Positions 36,350 to 47,135 of a DNA stretch of 64,000 nt are shown one piece after another. Source of the stretch: Alphaproteobacteria bacterium. GTDB lineage: Bacteria > Pseudomonadota > Alphaproteobacteria > Micropepsales > Micropepsaceae. The DNA lies in contig JACADY010000061.1 of assembly GCA_013389115.1 (NCBI GenBank), positions 104,640 to 168,639 of the forward strand. The letters are read 5' to 3'. The number at the start of each line of letters is the position of its first letter. The first letter of the stretch is position 1. The notes beneath the pieces are model-generated. The model ran no database searches. It was not told the origin of the DNA and saw only the letters and a program-made list of their open reading frames with translations. A program made the position numbers and the translations under genes.

Positions 36350-37846
36350 CTATCCCTTCGTTTCGATGCGCGGCGTCTTGCCGAAGGCGCCGGCCAGTTC
36401 CTCCAGCCGCTTCTCGACCGTTTCGCCCCTCGCAGCCGCCCGCTTTTTTGGCAGCGTCAGGACAAGCTCCCTGCCAACGACGCGCAAGGCACATTCGCCG
36501 AGGCCCGATGTCGCGGGCCCCAGAATGTTGAAGGCGAGACGGGCGCCAAGGCCGATGCGCAGCGCCCTCACCGCCCGGTCCGGGTCGAGCAGGCCCGTGA
36601 TGCGCCGGTTCTCGGGGAACTCCTCCTCGCCCGCATAGCGGTAGAACACTGCAAGCGCGATGAGCGTGCGGTCGCCATGGTCGACGCCCGGCAGCGTGCT
36701 TTGCAGGATTTCGTTGAAGCACAGCTCGCCGCGATAATCGGGATGGTGGCGCCAGCCGATGTCGGAGAGGACGCAGGCCGCGCGGCGCGCGCGCTGTTCC
36801 CGCACCGTCTCTTCAAGGAATAGCGGATTGAGGAAGGTGAAGACATGCTCGCCATTCTCCGGCCCCCGTCCCTGCCGGACAGCCCATTCGCGCGAGCACT
36901 CCATCAGGGGGTCGCGGGCGCGCATGTCGGGGCTGAGCTTTGAATAGAGCAGCCCCTCGCGCACGCCGTGGGCCGAGATCACAACGCGGTCGATCTCGGT
37001 CGCCTTCAAGAGCCGTTCGAGCACGAGCGCGGCATAGGGAATGGCCTCAATGCGCCGGCGCGAGACCTCGATGATGCGCTCCAGCGATTTCTTGCTCTGC
37101 GAGGCGATGATCTGGGAAAGCTGAATCGCCTCCGAACGGGGGATCACATAGTGGTGCAGCACCTTCAGCGGATATTTCGTCTCAGCCATGTGGATGCGGG
37201 CCAGGTTGCGCCAGGCACCGCCGACCGCGTAGAGCGCGCGGCCCTTCATCTTCTCAATGCCCGCGATGCGCCTGAACCCCTCATCGAGGATCGTTTTTGC
37301 CTTCTCGATGCGCTCGCCCGCCTGATCCATCAGGCGCAAGGGACCATAGGGAAAAGTCTGGCCCGCGCCCGTGACCTTGCCCTTCGCGACCGAGACGAGC
37401 TCAAGGCTGCCGCCGCCCAGGTCGCCGACGAGCCCCTCGGCCTCCGGAATGCCCGACAAAACGCCAAGGGCGGCTAATTCGGCTTCCTCCTCGCCCGAGA
37501 GTACGCGAATCGGGCCTTGGCAAATCTCCTCGACGCGCGCGACGAAGTCCGGGCCGTTGGCGGCATCGCGCACCGCCGCCGTCGCCACCACATCCATGCG
37601 CTTGACGCCGTTGGTGGTGGCGATTTGCCGGTAGCGGGCGAGGGTTTCCAGCGCCTCGGCAACGCCTGTCGTATCAAGCCGGCCGCTCGAGACCATGTTG
37701 CGGCCGATCGCGCACAGCGCCTTTTCATTGAAAAGGGGATAGGGGCTGCGCGCCAAGCCCTCAAACAGGACCAAGCGCACCGAATTGGACCCAATGTCGA
37801 CGACCGCAACGGGTCCCGACAACTCAATATAGCCCTGCCCCTTCAT
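36350..37846 (-). CDS. ppx: Exopolyphosphatase / Ppx-GppA phosphatase
   Basis: A 498-residue ASKHA-fold phosphatase that removes phosphate from polyphosphate chains or acts on pppGpp. Visible motifs are VAVVDIGSNSVRLVLFEG (phosphate 1), SGEEEAELAALG, and VGDLGGGSLELVSV (phosphate 2); the C-terminal half has the HD-like helical domain. It is next to ppk on the same strand, so synthesis and breakdown of polyphosphate are linked. Confidence 0.94.
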   Translation of the reverse strand: MKGQGYIELSGPVAVVDIGSNSVRLVLFEGLARSPYPLFNEKALCAIGRNMVSSGRLDTTGVAEALETLARYRQIATTNGVKRMDVVATAAVRDAANGPDFVARVEEICQGPIRVLSGEEEAELAALGVLSGIPEAEGLVGDLGGGSLELVSVAKGKVTGAGQTFPYGPLRLMDQAGERIEKAKTILDEGFRRIAGIEKMKGRALYAVGGAWRNLARIHMAETKYPLKVLHHYVIPRSEAIQLSQIIASQSKKSLERIIEVSRRRIEAIPYAALVLERLLKATEIDRVVISAHGVREGLLYSKLSPDMRARDPLMECSREWAVRQGRGPENGEHVFTFLNPLFLEETVREQRARRAACVLSDIGWRHHPDYRGELCFNEILQSTLPGVDHGDRTLIALAVFYRYAGEEEFPENRRITGLLDPDRAVRALRIGLGARLAFNILGPATSGLGECALRVVGRELVLTLPKKRAAARGETVEKRLEELAGAFGKTPRIETKG

Positions 37847-37891
37847 GCCCTCACTCGCACGCCCTGATTCGAACGCGGGCGCGCGTATTCT

Positions 37892-40129
37892 CTAGGCTCC
37901 ATTGCCCTTGGCGGGCAAGAGGGGGGTAGCCAAAGCCGCCTGCTTCGCTTTGCCCCGGCCGGAAAGGCTGGGGTTCGTCATGAAATATTCATGAGCGCTG
38001 AAGGGTTCGCGGCCGGCGGGAGCCTCGACCCGCTGATAGGAGCCGTCGGGCTGCAGATACCAGCTCTGCGCTTCGTCCTTCAGATAGGAGGCCATGATCT
38101 GGTCAAGGATTTGCTGGTGCACGGTAGCGTTCTCGATCGGGGCCAGAACCTCGACACGGCGGTCAAGATTGCGCGGCATCCAATCGGCCGAAGCGATGTA
38201 CAGCTTGGCCTTGGCGCTGGGCATCGGGTGGCCATTGCCGAAGGCGACGATGCGGCCATGCTCCAGGAAGCGGCCGACGATGCTTTTGACACGGATGTTC
38301 TCTGAAAGACCCGGGACGCCCGGGCGCAAACAGCAAATGCCGCGCACGATGAGGTCGATCTTCACGCCCGCCTGGCTTGCCTTATAGAGGGCATCAATCA
38401 CCAGCGCATCGACGAGCGAGTTCATCTTGGCCCAGATTGCGGCCGGCCGGCCGGCCCTGGCATGCGCGATCTCTTCCTCGATGTTCTCAAGCAGGCGCTT
38501 GCGCAGCGACAGGGGGGAAATGGCAAGTTTTTCAAGCTTGCCGGGCTCGGCATAGCCGGTGATGAAATTGAAGACCTGGGCGGCGTCACGCACGATCGCA
38601 GGATCCGCCGTGAATAGTGACAGGTCGGTGTAGACCCGTGCCGTCACCGGGTGGTAGTTGCCGGTGCCCACATGGGCATAGGTGCGCAGTTGCCCCGCCT
38701 CGCGCCGCACGACGAGATTGAGCTTGGCGTGGGTTTTCAGCTCGATAAAGCCATAGACGACCTGAACGCCTGCGCGCTCCATGTCGCGCGCCCATTTGAT
38801 GTTGGCGGCTTCATCGAACCTTGCCTTCAGCTCGACGACGGCCGTCACCGACTTGCCGGCATCCGCAGCCTCTATGAGGGCCGCGACGATGGGGCTGTCC
38901 TTGCTGGTGCGATAGAGCGTCTGCTTGATTGCCACGACATCGGGGTCGGCGGCCGCCTGGCGGACGAACTGCACGACGACATCGAAGGTTTCGAAGGGGT
39001 GGTGAACGAGGATGTCCTTGGCCCTGATCGCGGCAAAGATATCACCGCCGTGGTCGCGCACGCGCTCGGGAAAGCGCGGGGTATAGGGCTTGAATTTGAG
39101 GTCCGGGCGCTCATCGATGATGAGTTGGGAAAGATCCACAAGGCCGAGCAGCCCCTCGACGATGACAGGCTCGCGCGTGCCGACATCAAGCGCCTTGGCG
39201 ATGAAGGCTCGCAGATCCTCCGGCATCGAGGCCGAGCATTTCAGGCGCACGACCGAGCCGCGGCGCCGGCGGCGCAGCAGGGTCTCGAAGAGACGGACGA
39301 GGTCTTCGGCCTCTTCCTCGACCTCCACGTCGCTGTCGCGGATGACCCGGAAGGCCCCTCCGCCCAGCACCGTGTATCCTGGGAAGAGCCGATCCCAGAA
39401 GAGGCCAATCACGGCCTCGATCGCGATGAAGCGGCAGGTCTTGTTTCCCTTTCTGCCCGTGTCGGGCAGGCGCACGAAGCGCTCGAGCTTTTGCGGCACG
39501 GGGACGAGCGCGCGCATCGCCTTGCCTTCGGCCGATTTCAGATGCGCGGCGATCGTGAACCCCAGATTGGGGATGAAGGGAAAGGGGTGCGCAGGGTCAA
39601 CCGCGAGCGGCGTCAGGACGGGAAAGATCTGGTCCATGAAACGCGCCGCCAGCCAATCGCGGTCGGCGGCAGAGAGATCGCCCTCGGTGATGAGCGAGAT
39701 GCCGTTCTTGCGCAGCTCCGTGTGCAGCGCGGCCCAGACGAGCTGCTGTTCGGCCATCAGTTCGGCCGCTTCGGCCTCCACCTCGGTCAATTGCTGCTGG
39801 GGGGTGAGGCCGTCATCGCTGAGGCTCGTGACCCCGGCCTTGACCAGTTCGACAAGACCGGCCACGCGGACCATGTAGAACTCATCGAGGTTCGAGGCGG
39901 AAATGGAGAGGAAGCGCAGGCGCTCCAGAAGCGGGTGGCGCGTGTTCTTCGCCTCATCGAGGACCCGCGTGTTGAAGGCGAGCCAGGAGACCTCGCGATT
40001 GATGAAACGCGCAGGGCTCGATGGACCGATCCCAGCAACCGGAGCGGGGGTCTCGATTGGCGCGCTCACGGCGGGGGCCGGCGCGCGGCGCGCAGGACGT
40101 CGATCTGTCGGCTGGGGCTGCTCGCTCAC
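37892..40129 (-). CDS. ppk1: Polyphosphate kinase 1
   Basis: About 745 residues. PPK1 makes polyphosphate from ATP through a phosphohistidine. The C-terminal catalytic domains hold [19 protein letters not shown] and [15 protein letters not shown] with the active histidine, followed by [18 protein letters not shown] choose the GTG at 40129 because AAGGA lies 8 bases upstream and the preceding codons are a Lys-rich run; an ATG at 40207 would add 26 residues but has no ribosome site. It follows hda by 84 bp and precedes ppx. Confidence 0.95.
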   Translation of the reverse strand: MSEQPQPTDRRPARRAPAPAVSAPIETPAPVAGIGPSSPARFINREVSWLAFNTRVLDEAKNTRHPLLERLRFLSISASNLDEFYMVRVAGLVELVKAGVTSLSDDGLTPQQQLTEVEAEAAELMAEQQLVWAALHTELRKNGISLITEGDLSAADRDWLAARFMDQIFPVLTPLAVDPAHPFPFIPNLGFTIAAHLKSAEGKAMRALVPVPQKLERFVRLPDTGRKGNKTCRFIAIEAVIGLFWDRLFPGYTVLGGGAFRVIRDSDVEVEEEAEDLVRLFETLLRRRRRGSVVRLKCSASMPEDLRAFIAKALDVGTREPVIVEGLLGLVDLSQLIIDERPDLKFKPYTPRFPERVRDHGGDIFAAIRAKDILVHHPFETFDVVVQFVRQAAADPDVVAIKQTLYRTSKDSPIVAALIEAADAGKSVTAVVELKARFDEAANIKWARDMERAGVQVVYGFIELKTHAKLNLVVRREAGQLRTYAHVGTGNYHPVTARVYTDLSLFTADPAIVRDAAQVFNFITGYAEPGKLEKLAISPLSLRKRLLENIEEEIAHARAGRPAAIWAKMNSLVDALVIDALYKASQAGVKIDLIVRGICCLRPGVPGLSENIRVKSIVGRFLEHGRIVAFGNGHPMPSAKAKLYIASADWMPRNLDRRVEVLAPIENATVHQQILDQIMASYLKDEAQSWYLQPDGSYQRVEAPAGREPFSAHEYFMTNPSLSGRGKAKQAALATPLLPAKGNGA

Positions 40130-40213
40130 GTTCTTTTCCTTATCGACCTTCTTATTGACCTTCTTTGACCGTCGATCGCGCTTTCCCTCGATGCCGTACG
40201 GGCGCATCGCGCG

Positions 40214-40948
40214 TCAGGCATGCGGCGGATCCTCGTCAGCGACATTTCCCGCCTCTTCGGGACCAGTCAGCTTCAATACGCGGGCAGCCAAACGGGGGGT
40301 GATTTCTTCGTGTTCGGCGAGGGACGCCGCGTCCAGGGCTGCCACAGCCTGACGCGCGGCGGCAAAGGATCGCTCCAGTCTCTTTACCAAATACTCAACG
40401 ACATCATGGCTCACCTTGAGCTGCCGGTCAGTGAATAATTTGAGAAGTAGCGCATGCAGCAACGAATCATCGGGCGCTGTGAGCCGTGTCACAGGAATGG
40501 CCGCCAGCCGGGTGCGCAGGTCAGGCAGGCGAACCGGCCAATGGGCTGGTGGCGTCTTGCCCGTCAGCAGCAAATGGCTGCCCGCGGCGTTTATCCGATT
40601 GATCAAGTGAAATAACGCCTCTTCAATGGGTTGTGACCAGTCCTTCATTTCATGCTTGAACTCGATTGCGACAGGGGACGCGCCGAAAGCTGGACTACCG
40701 AGGGCCTTTGGCAGGTCCTCCAATTCACAGATCGTCGCCGCCGCATGATTTGCCCAGATATGGACGAGATGCGTCTTCCCTGACCCCGATGGGCCAACCA
40801 ACGCCAGCGCGGGCCAGGTCGGCCACGCATTGATGAGTCCAAAAGCTTCATTGTTTGATGGGGATAACAGGAATACTTCAGCCCCTTCGGCAGCCGGATC
40901 CTCGCCCCAGTCGAAGGGGAGTTGCGGTGATGGAATTGTCGGCGTCAT
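40214..40948 (-). CDS. hda: DnaA regulatory inactivator HdaA
   Basis: A 244-residue AAA+ protein related to DnaA that promotes hydrolysis of DnaA-ATP after initiation together with the sliding clamp. The N-terminal QLPFDW is the clamp-binding motif (residues 9-14), the Walker A loop is GPSGSGKT at 52-59, and a helical lid follows. The ATG at 40948 overlaps the stop of the CDP-alcohol phosphatidyltransferase gene (ATGA). The order pgsA-like, hda, ppk, ppx is a conserved alphaproteobacterial block. Confidence 0.92.
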   Translation of the reverse strand: MTPTIPSPQLPFDWGEDPAAEGAEVFLLSPSNNEAFGLINAWPTWPALALVGPSGSGKTHLVHIWANHAAATICELEDLPKALGSPAFGASPVAIEFKHEMKDWSQPIEEALFHLINRINAAGSHLLLTGKTPPAHWPVRLPDLRTRLAAIPVTRLTAPDDSLLHALLLKLFTDRQLKVSHDVVEYLVKRLERSFAAARQAVAALDAASLAEHEEITPRLAARVLKLTGPEEAGNVADEDPPHA

Positions 40949-41496
40949 CGGCTGCGTTCCCGGCTCCATTCGGCGAGCGCGCGTACCCACAGAATGAAAT
41001 AAGCTGCCCAGGACAATAATGTGGTGGCCGCAACGAGCAACGCAAAGGCCAATACCCAGGCAGGCGCCTGAAAATCAATCGCTTTGAAGGTCATGACGGC
41101 GGCAATGAGGGCGAATTGAAGGGCGGTGTTCAACCTGCTGATGAGGATGGGCCTAATTTCCAGCTTGTGCCCGATCGCCTTTGAGGTGCCAACCGCCGAC
41201 AAAATCGCGATATCGCGGCCGATCACCAGAAACACTAGCGCCATCGGGAGTGCTCCCTTCAGGCCTAAGGTAACGAAGACGCCAACCGCGAGCGCCTTGT
41301 CGGCCAGCGGATCAAGATAGCTGCCGAGCTTGGTTTCCTGGTTAAGGGTCTTCGCGATATAGCCGTCCGCCAAATCCGTCAGCGCCGCGATCGCAAAAAC
41401 GATTCCGGCCTCCAGCCAATGCTCGGTCCATATCAGCCAGATGATCACCGGCACGGCGACCAGCCGGGCCGCCGTGAGCAGATTGGGCCATGTCAT
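40945..41496 (-). CDS. CDP-alcohol phosphatidyltransferase
   Basis: A 183-residue membrane enzyme with four to six helices. The family motif is complete except for one conservative change: D41-x2-D44-G45-x2-A48-K49-x8-G58-x3-D62-x3-D66, where K49 replaces the usual Arg. The family transfers a phosphatidyl group from CDP-diacylglycerol to an alcohol; the closest named relative is PgsA (glycerol-3-phosphate), but the alcohol is not certain. It starts 13 bp after the DUF2066 stop and overlaps hda. Confidence 0.9.
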   Translation of the reverse strand: MTWPNLLTAARLVAVPVIIWLIWTEHWLEAGIVFAIAALTDLADGYIAKTLNQETKLGSYLDPLADKALAVGVFVTLGLKGALPMALVFLVIGRDIAILSAVGTSKAIGHKLEIRPILISRLNTALQFALIAAVMTFKAIDFQAPAWVLAFALLVAATTLLSWAAYFILWVRALAEWSRERSR

Positions 41497-41509
41497 GGCG
41501 CTTGGCCGC

Positions 41510-42673
41510 TTATTGGGGCGTTACGGGCGGCGTTGTCGGCGAAGGGAATTCTTGCTGCTGCTCCACACCCGTCGGCGCGGGCGCCAGGGGCTGACTTGCG
41601 CCCGTCAGCGTCCATTGGCCGGCCGTCTCGGTCAGTGCCAGGCCCTGCGCGGCCAGGGTCGCCTGAAGCTGCTGCGGCGTTCCTTGATAGGTGATGCCGA
41701 TGGCGGCGCCGGCGGCGGAGAAGCCCGAAATGCGCAGGTTCTGGATCGTCGGCGTGCGGGAGAGCGCCTGACGGATGCGGCCCCATTCGCCGAGGCTCGC
41801 AAAGGTCACGCTCGCGTTGAGATCGCCCACCTGACCGGCCGAGGCCGCGGTCTGCGTCTTCCATTCCGCATCCGCCTTGGCCGAGATCTCGCCGATCGCG
41901 CGGGCAAAGAGGGCGGCGTCATCCTCCGCCACCATCGGATTGGGGGTGATGGTATAGGTCTGATCGACGCGCCCAGCCGGGGAGAGGGCCGAGGTCGTCA
42001 CCACCACGTTGGCGCCATCATGCACGGCCTGCGCGACGAGGACGCGGGCGGCCTCATAGCGGATCGCCATCGGGGCATATTCAGGCCAGCCGAGCGTCGT
42101 CGCGTTGTCGGCATTGACGACAGCGAGGTCCTCCACATCGCCGCTCGGCACCAGCATGGGCACAAGCGCCCCGCTGAGATTGACGGTGCGCCAGGCATTG
42201 GCCCATTCATTGTCGTCACCCCACAGCTTGCGCCCCTCAAGGCCCACCAGCAGGGGGATGACGAGGTAGGGCTCGGCCTGCGCAGCCGAATATGAGGCGT
42301 TCGAGCCGCGCAGGATCGACTGCACCTGGCCCTCGTTGAAGGTGTAGGTGATGTTGGCGAGATAGCGCGTGGAGGAGCGGCGCTCATTGGCCACGTTGAT
42401 GCCGACGATCATGTCATCGAGCTGCTGGGAACTGAGCGCCGGGATCTTGCCCCACTCTGGTTGAGGCGTCAGGCGCTGCCACAACTGCGTCCAAGCGGCG
42501 ACACGGCCATTTGCAATGGCAATGTCGCGCGCCTCGATCGCGGAACCGGCGGTTGCATCGACGGGCACATCGGCGACCGTATAGAGGTCGCCAGGCGCGG
42601 CCCACGCGCCCGCCAGGCCCATCAGCAGCGACAAAACCAGCGCCAGCGCGCCACTCCAAACCTTCAAGCGCAT
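41510..42673 (-). CDS. DUF2066 domain-containing exported protein
   Basis: A 387-residue protein with a signal peptide (about residues 1-25, ending AGAWAAP). The mature part begins LYTVADVPVDATAGSAIEARDIAIANGR, the DUF2066 hallmark, and continues with two mixed alpha/beta domains and a Pro/Gln-rich tail. Its function is not known. Its fixed place before pgsA-like and hda in alphaproteobacteria suggests a periplasmic role linked to membrane lipid or cell cycle, which is inference. Confidence 0.88.
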   Translation of the reverse strand: MRLKVWSGALALVLSLLMGLAGAWAAPGDLYTVADVPVDATAGSAIEARDIAIANGRVAAWTQLWQRLTPQPEWGKIPALSSQQLDDMIVGINVANERRSSTRYLANITYTFNEGQVQSILRGSNASYSAAQAEPYLVIPLLVGLEGRKLWGDDNEWANAWRTVNLSGALVPMLVPSGDVEDLAVVNADNATTLGWPEYAPMAIRYEAARVLVAQAVHDGANVVVTTSALSPAGRVDQTYTITPNPMVAEDDAALFARAIGEISAKADAEWKTQTAASAGQVGDLNASVTFASLGEWGRIRQALSRTPTIQNLRISGFSAAGAAIGITYQGTPQQLQATLAAQGLALTETAGQWTLTGASQPLAPAPTGVEQQQEFPSPTTPPVTPQ

Positions 42674-42744
42674 CTTTGATCCTCACCCCATGCCCGCCCA
42701 AGGGCCGCGACTATACCCATGGGGATGGGGCCAAAAAAGGGCCG

Positions 42745-43950
42745 TTACACCCTGAAGATAGAGGTCAAAGGCTTAACATCCGCGCTATCGGGAAAAATCG
42801 TTCTGGATAACACGTCTGCATCGAGGCCAAGGGTCGCCATCAGCGCGCCCTTGAAGAGCGATCGCAGGTCGGCAGTCGCCTTGAGGTCGCGACCCTCATG
42901 GAGCGCGCCGCGGGAGAGAGAGGGCCAGTCGGCCACCACCTGCCCGCCCTTGATGGCACCGCCCATGGCAAAGGCCGCGCCGCCCGTGCCGTGATCGGTC
43001 CCATTGGTGCCGTTGACGGCGACTGTGCGGCCGAACTCCGTGACGACCAGCATCGCGGTTTTGGCCCAGGCGGGACCCATGGCGCCCGCAAAGGCCGTGA
43101 GCGCCTCGTCCAAATTGCCAAGGCGACGGGCCAGCTGACCCTCGCCCGCCCCTTGGCCGGCGTGGGTGTCCCAGCCATTCGCCTCAAGCACGGCGATGCG
43201 CGGGCCGCCTTCCTTGCCGATGAGCGCGCCTGCGGCCTTTGCCAAGGGAACAAGGTTGTAAGGCCCTCGCGCAGCTTGCATTCCCCCGGAACCCTTCAGG
43301 GGTGCCCCGGCCGCATCCTCGGCCATCGCGCGGATCTGCAGGGCGTCATCGAGCGCCGAGCGCAAGGCGGGGTCGTTCTCATAGAGCGCCATCACCCGGT
43401 TGAGATAGTCGGGATCGGTTTCAGGAAGCACGCCCGGCATCCAGGAAGAGACCTGATGCTCGCCTTGAAGGATGAGGGGCACGGACTGCGCGATCGCGAG
43501 CGCATCCCGCGCGCTCTTGCCCGCGATGGTCCCCAGCGCCCGGTTGAGCCAGCCCTCGGCGCCATTGGCGCGGGCGGTGCCGTTCTCCAGCACGTTCTGG
43601 GCATCGAAATGCGAGCGCTCGCGATAGGGCGAGGCGATGGCATGGATGACCGCAAGCTCACCCTTGCGCCAGAACTCGGCAAAGCCCTTGAGCGCCGGAT
43701 TGAGGGCGAAGGTGTCGTCGAGCCTGTGCGCGCCTTCGCCGATTGCGAGCGCGCCCCTGGCGCTCGCATAGGCGGGATCACCGATCGCGGGCACGGCGGC
43801 CAGCCCATCAAGGCCACCGCGCAGGATCATGACGATGAGCCTCGCATCGCCCGGTGCGCCGGCAAAGGCGAGCCTTGCCCAGCCTTGCATGGCGGCAAGG
43901 CCTGAACCCGCGGCAAGCCCATTGAGGAGGGTACGCCTTGAGATCCTCAT
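42745..43950 (-). CDS. DUF1501 family Tat-exported protein
   Basis: A 401-residue protein with a twin-arginine signal, MRISRRTLLNG, and hydrophobic stretch to about residue 30. Conserved pieces include MILRGGLDGLAAVPAIGDPAYASARG, LNPALKGFAEFWRKGELAVIHA, GWDTHAGQG and TEFGRTVAVNGTNGTDHGTGG, typical of DUF1501, which has an alkaline-phosphatase/sulfatase-like fold. Its substrate is unknown. The ATG at 43950 overlaps the DUF1800 stop (ATGA). The pair sits between the conserved DUF2066 and purM genes. Confidence 0.9.
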   Translation of the reverse strand: MRISRRTLLNGLAAGSGLAAMQGWARLAFAGAPGDARLIVMILRGGLDGLAAVPAIGDPAYASARGALAIGEGAHRLDDTFALNPALKGFAEFWRKGELAVIHAIASPYRERSHFDAQNVLENGTARANGAEGWLNRALGTIAGKSARDALAIAQSVPLILQGEHQVSSWMPGVLPETDPDYLNRVMALYENDPALRSALDDALQIRAMAEDAAGAPLKGSGGMQAARGPYNLVPLAKAAGALIGKEGGPRIAVLEANGWDTHAGQGAGEGQLARRLGNLDEALTAFAGAMGPAWAKTAMLVVTEFGRTVAVNGTNGTDHGTGGAAFAMGGAIKGGQVVADWPSLSRGALHEGRDLKATADLRSLFKGALMATLGLDADVLSRTIFPDSADVKPLTSIFRV

Positions 43951-45281
43951 CGTCTTTGGAACTCCGGGCTTGAGAGGAAAAGCGCGACGCCCTGCACGGG
44001 GTCGGCCGCGCGGGCAAGGATGGTCATCGAGTGCTCGGACATCAGCGGGCCTAAGATGTCGCGCGCCAATGCCGATGCATCCGGCTTTTGCGGCAGTCTG
44101 GCGGCGAGCGCATGGGCCCATTCCACCCGCTCGAGCATGGCGTCGGGACCCGCCCAGGCCTTTGCCTCGTCCGGCCAGCCTTTGGGCGATGGGGCGCCAT
44201 AGGGGAACTGACCCATCAGCCTGCAGGAATTCATCAAGCCATCGAGCGCCTTTCTTTCCATCTTGGCGCCGCCGCCAAAGGCCCGCATCGCGGCCGTCAC
44301 ATATTCGACGGGCGCACGCATCTTGCGCGGTTCTGCCTGCCAGGCCGCCTCATCCTCGATCACGGCCGCCGCAAGGGCCCCCAGATCTCCGTTGGTGTCG
44401 TTGAAAACGCTCTCAAGCCGGGCGACCGAAGCGACCGGAGGATCATCGGCGATGAAATGCCGGGCGAATTTCCGCGCGACGTGACGGGCGGTTGAAGGAT
44501 GCGATGCGAGGGCGGTGAGCGCGCGCACGCCTTCCTCATAGCCCTCGGCATAGTCAACACCGAGCAATGTCTTCCCGCCCGGCTCATGCCGGTTGGGGAA
44601 AAAGTTGAAGGCATCCTCGCCCACAACCTCATCACCCCGCTTCAGCGACCAGCCGGTCAGAATCTTTGCCAGCGCCAGCACATCACCCTGTCCATAGCCG
44701 CCCTCGACGCCCAGCGTGTGCAGTTCGAGGATCTCGCGGGCGAGATTCTCATTGAGGCCACGGTCGATGCGCTTTCCCGCAAGAGAATTGGGGCCGATGG
44801 ACTGGGCATTATCAAGATAAAGCAACATGCCGGGATGGCGCACCACCGCCAGAAGCATGTCGATGAAGCGGCCCGACACGTGCGGGCGTATCGCCTCGCG
44901 CTCATAGGAAGAGGGCCAGGCGAACATCCGCAGATTGGTCACCGAAATCGTGAAATGATTGGCCCAGAACCAGACGAGGCGCTCATGAAAGCCGGTCGGG
45001 CTTGTAAAGCCGTGCTGGAAGCGCAAGCCCATCTCGGACCGGAAACGCTCGCGGAATTGCTTCAAAAGCTCTTCAGCCATGTCGCGCATCCGGTTGCGCT
45101 CGGGCAGCTCGCGCATGATCTGGGCGGAGCCGGGGGCGGCGGCGAATTCCGGCAGCAGGGGGGCGCCGTTCCCCACCTGGTCGCGCAAAAAGCGCGCGGG
45201 GTCGCCCAATGCGTCCGCCTCGCCCGGGCGGGCGCCCAGACCAAAGCGATTGAGGGCGATATAGGCCTGCGCGCTCATCAT
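43947..45281 (-). CDS. DUF1800 family protein
   Basis: A 444-residue mostly helical protein. Recognisable DUF1800 segments are AYIALNRFGLGARPGE, ERLVWFWANHFTIS, NENLAREILELHTLGVEGGYGQGDV, and HVARKFARHFIADDPP. DUF1800 and DUF1501 genes form a pair in many bacteria; the function of the pair is not established. No clear signal peptide is seen in this protein, while its partner has a Tat signal, so co-export in complex is possible. Confidence 0.9.
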   Translation of the reverse strand: MMSAQAYIALNRFGLGARPGEADALGDPARFLRDQVGNGAPLLPEFAAAPGSAQIMRELPERNRMRDMAEELLKQFRERFRSEMGLRFQHGFTSPTGFHERLVWFWANHFTISVTNLRMFAWPSSYEREAIRPHVSGRFIDMLLAVVRHPGMLLYLDNAQSIGPNSLAGKRIDRGLNENLAREILELHTLGVEGGYGQGDVLALAKILTGWSLKRGDEVVGEDAFNFFPNRHEPGGKTLLGVDYAEGYEEGVRALTALASHPSTARHVARKFARHFIADDPPVASVARLESVFNDTNGDLGALAAAVIEDEAAWQAEPRKMRAPVEYVTAAMRAFGGGAKMERKALDGLMNSCRLMGQFPYGAPSPKGWPDEAKAWAGPDAMLERVEWAHALAARLPQKPDASALARDILGPLMSEHSMTILARAADPVQGVALFLSSPEFQRR

Positions 45282-45381
45282 CCTCCCTGCCCTTCCAATC
45301 CGCTTGCAACACGGACCCGTTTCGGCCCATCTAACGCCTTGAGGCGCATTCTTCCGTCGCGCGCAACTTCCAATTCTTAAA

Positions 45382-46446
45382 ATGAGTTCATCACCCCCTC
45401 CTTCCTCCTACAAGGATGCCGGCGTCGATATCGAAGCCGGCGAGGCGCTCGTCGAGCGCATCAAGCCCTTCGCCAAGATGACGGCACGGCGCGGCGCCGA
45501 CGCGGCACTTGGCGGCTTCGGCGCCCTTTTCGATCTCAAGGCCGCGGGCTATGCCGATCCCATCCTCGTTGCCTCAACCGATGGCGTCGGCACGAAGCTC
45601 AAGGTCGCCATCGCCGCGCAGTCGCATGGCACCGTCGGCATCGATCTTGTGGCGATGAGCGTCAACGACCTCGTCGTGCAGGGGGCCGAGCCGCTGTTCT
45701 TCCTCGACTATTTCGCGACCGGGAAACTGGCTGTCGGCGTCGCCGCTGCCGTTGTCGAAGGGATCGCGAAGGGCTGCCTTCAGGCGGGCTGCGCGCTTGT
45801 GGGGGGCGAGACGGCCGAAATGCCCGGCATGTATGGCGAGGGCGATTATGACCTTGCGGGCTTTGCTGTCGGCGCCGTTGAGCGCGGCGGCGTGCTGCCA
45901 AGGCTTGAGGCCATGGCGGGGGGCGATGTGCTTATCGGGGTCGCCTCTTCGGGCGTACACTCGAACGGCTATTCGCTCGTGCGCCGCATCGTTGCGCAAA
46001 GCGGCCTGTCCTATGACGACCCCGCCCCCTTTTCGGCTTCGCTTTCGCTGGGCGCGGCGCTGCTTGAGCCCACGCGCATCTATGTGAAGCCGGCCCTTGG
46101 CGCGATCAAGACGGGGGCGGTCAAGGGGCTTGCGCATATCACCGGCGGGGGCATCACCGAAAACCTGCCGCGCGTGCTGCCGCGCGGCCTTGCGGCAACG
46201 ATCGACCTCACGCGGTTGACGCTTCCGCCCGTCTTTGCCTGGCTGAAGGCGCAAGGGAGCATCGCCGAAGCCGAGATGCTGCGCACCTTCAATTGTGGGA
46301 TCGGGCTTGTCGTCATCGCCGAGGCGGCGCGCGCCGATGATGTGATCGCCCTCTTCAATGCCGGGGGCGAGCGGGCCTTCGCGATCGGGCATCTTGCCCC
46401 TCACGATGGCGCTGAACGCGTGCGCTATGTGGGGAGGCTTTCATGA
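45382..46446 (+). CDS. purM: Phosphoribosylformylglycinamidine cyclo-ligase
   Basis: A 354-residue enzyme for step 5 of purine synthesis. Motifs include [36 protein letters not shown] with the metal-binding Asp, [36 protein letters not shown] and [13 protein letters not shown]. It overlaps purN (ATGA) and is divergent from the DUF1800 gene. Confidence 0.97.
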   Translation: MSSSPPPSSYKDAGVDIEAGEALVERIKPFAKMTARRGADAALGGFGALFDLKAAGYADPILVASTDGVGTKLKVAIAAQSHGTVGIDLVAMSVNDLVVQGAEPLFFLDYFATGKLAVGVAAAVVEGIAKGCLQAGCALVGGETAEMPGMYGEGDYDLAGFAVGAVERGGVLPRLEAMAGGDVLIGVASSGVHSNGYSLVRRIVAQSGLSYDDPAPFSASLSLGAALLEPTRIYVKPALGAIKTGAVKGLAHITGGGITENLPRVLPRGLAATIDLTRLTLPPVFAWLKAQGSIAEAEMLRTFNCGIGLVVIAEAARADDVIALFNAGGERAFAIGHLAPHDGAERVRYVGRLS

Positions 46447-47069
46447 GCACGCCGCATCTGAAGGCACGTGTCGCCATTCTCATTTCCGGGCGCGGCAGCA
46501 ACATGGAAGCGATCGCCAAGGCTGCGCGCGGCACCGATTTTCCCGCCAAGGTCGCGCTCGTCCTCTCCAACCGTCCGGACGCGGAAGGGCTGAAGCGGGC
46601 CGAGAAGCTTGGGATCAAGACGGCCGTGCTCGATCACACGCAGTTCACCACGCGTGAGGCCTTTGACGGCGCGCTGCATCAGGTGCTGCTGCAGGAAGAG
46701 ATCGACTTCATCTGCCTTGCGGGGTTCATGCGCCTGTTGACCCCCGGCTTCGTCGCGTCATGGGAGGGAAGGATCATGAACATCCATCCCTCGCTCCTGC
46801 CGTCCTATAAGGGCCTCAACGCCATCGAACAGGCAATCGAGGCGGGCGCGAAGATCACCGGCTGCACGGTGCACGCAGTCACGGCCGACATGGATTCCGG
46901 GCCTATCATCGGACAATGCGCGGTGCCGGTTCTTGCAGGCGATACGCCCGAGACCCTCGCCAAGCGCATCCAGGCGGCCGAGCACAGGCTCTATCCGCAG
47001 GCGCTCTGGCTCGTCCTCAGCGGCCAGCATCTGCCGGCCGAGGAAGACGAGCAACTGATCAGCTTTTGA
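46443..47069 (+). CDS. purN: Phosphoribosylglycinamide formyltransferase
   Basis: A 208-residue folate-dependent enzyme for step 3 of purine synthesis. It shows [16 protein letters not shown] (phosphate loop), [10 protein letters not shown], the catalytic [14 protein letters not shown], and [17 protein letters not shown] with the conserved His and Asp. It starts inside the purM stop, so the two are translationally coupled. Confidence 0.97.
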   Translation: MSTPHLKARVAILISGRGSNMEAIAKAARGTDFPAKVALVLSNRPDAEGLKRAEKLGIKTAVLDHTQFTTREAFDGALHQVLLQEEIDFICLAGFMRLLTPGFVASWEGRIMNIHPSLLPSYKGLNAIEQAIEAGAKITGCTVHAVTADMDSGPIIGQCAVPVLAGDTPETLAKRIQAAEHRLYPQALWLVLSGQHLPAEEDEQLISF

Positions 47070-47135
47070 AGACGACGGCCGGAGGCGATGGCTTGCCGTT
47101 CGGGCTTCGCCCTCACCCTTCGCGGCCCCATCTCC

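Noticed and set aside
38651..40168. A 505-codon plus-strand frame opposite ppk
   Set aside because: Antisense shadow of a well-supported PPK1 gene; no ribosome site or recognisable domain.
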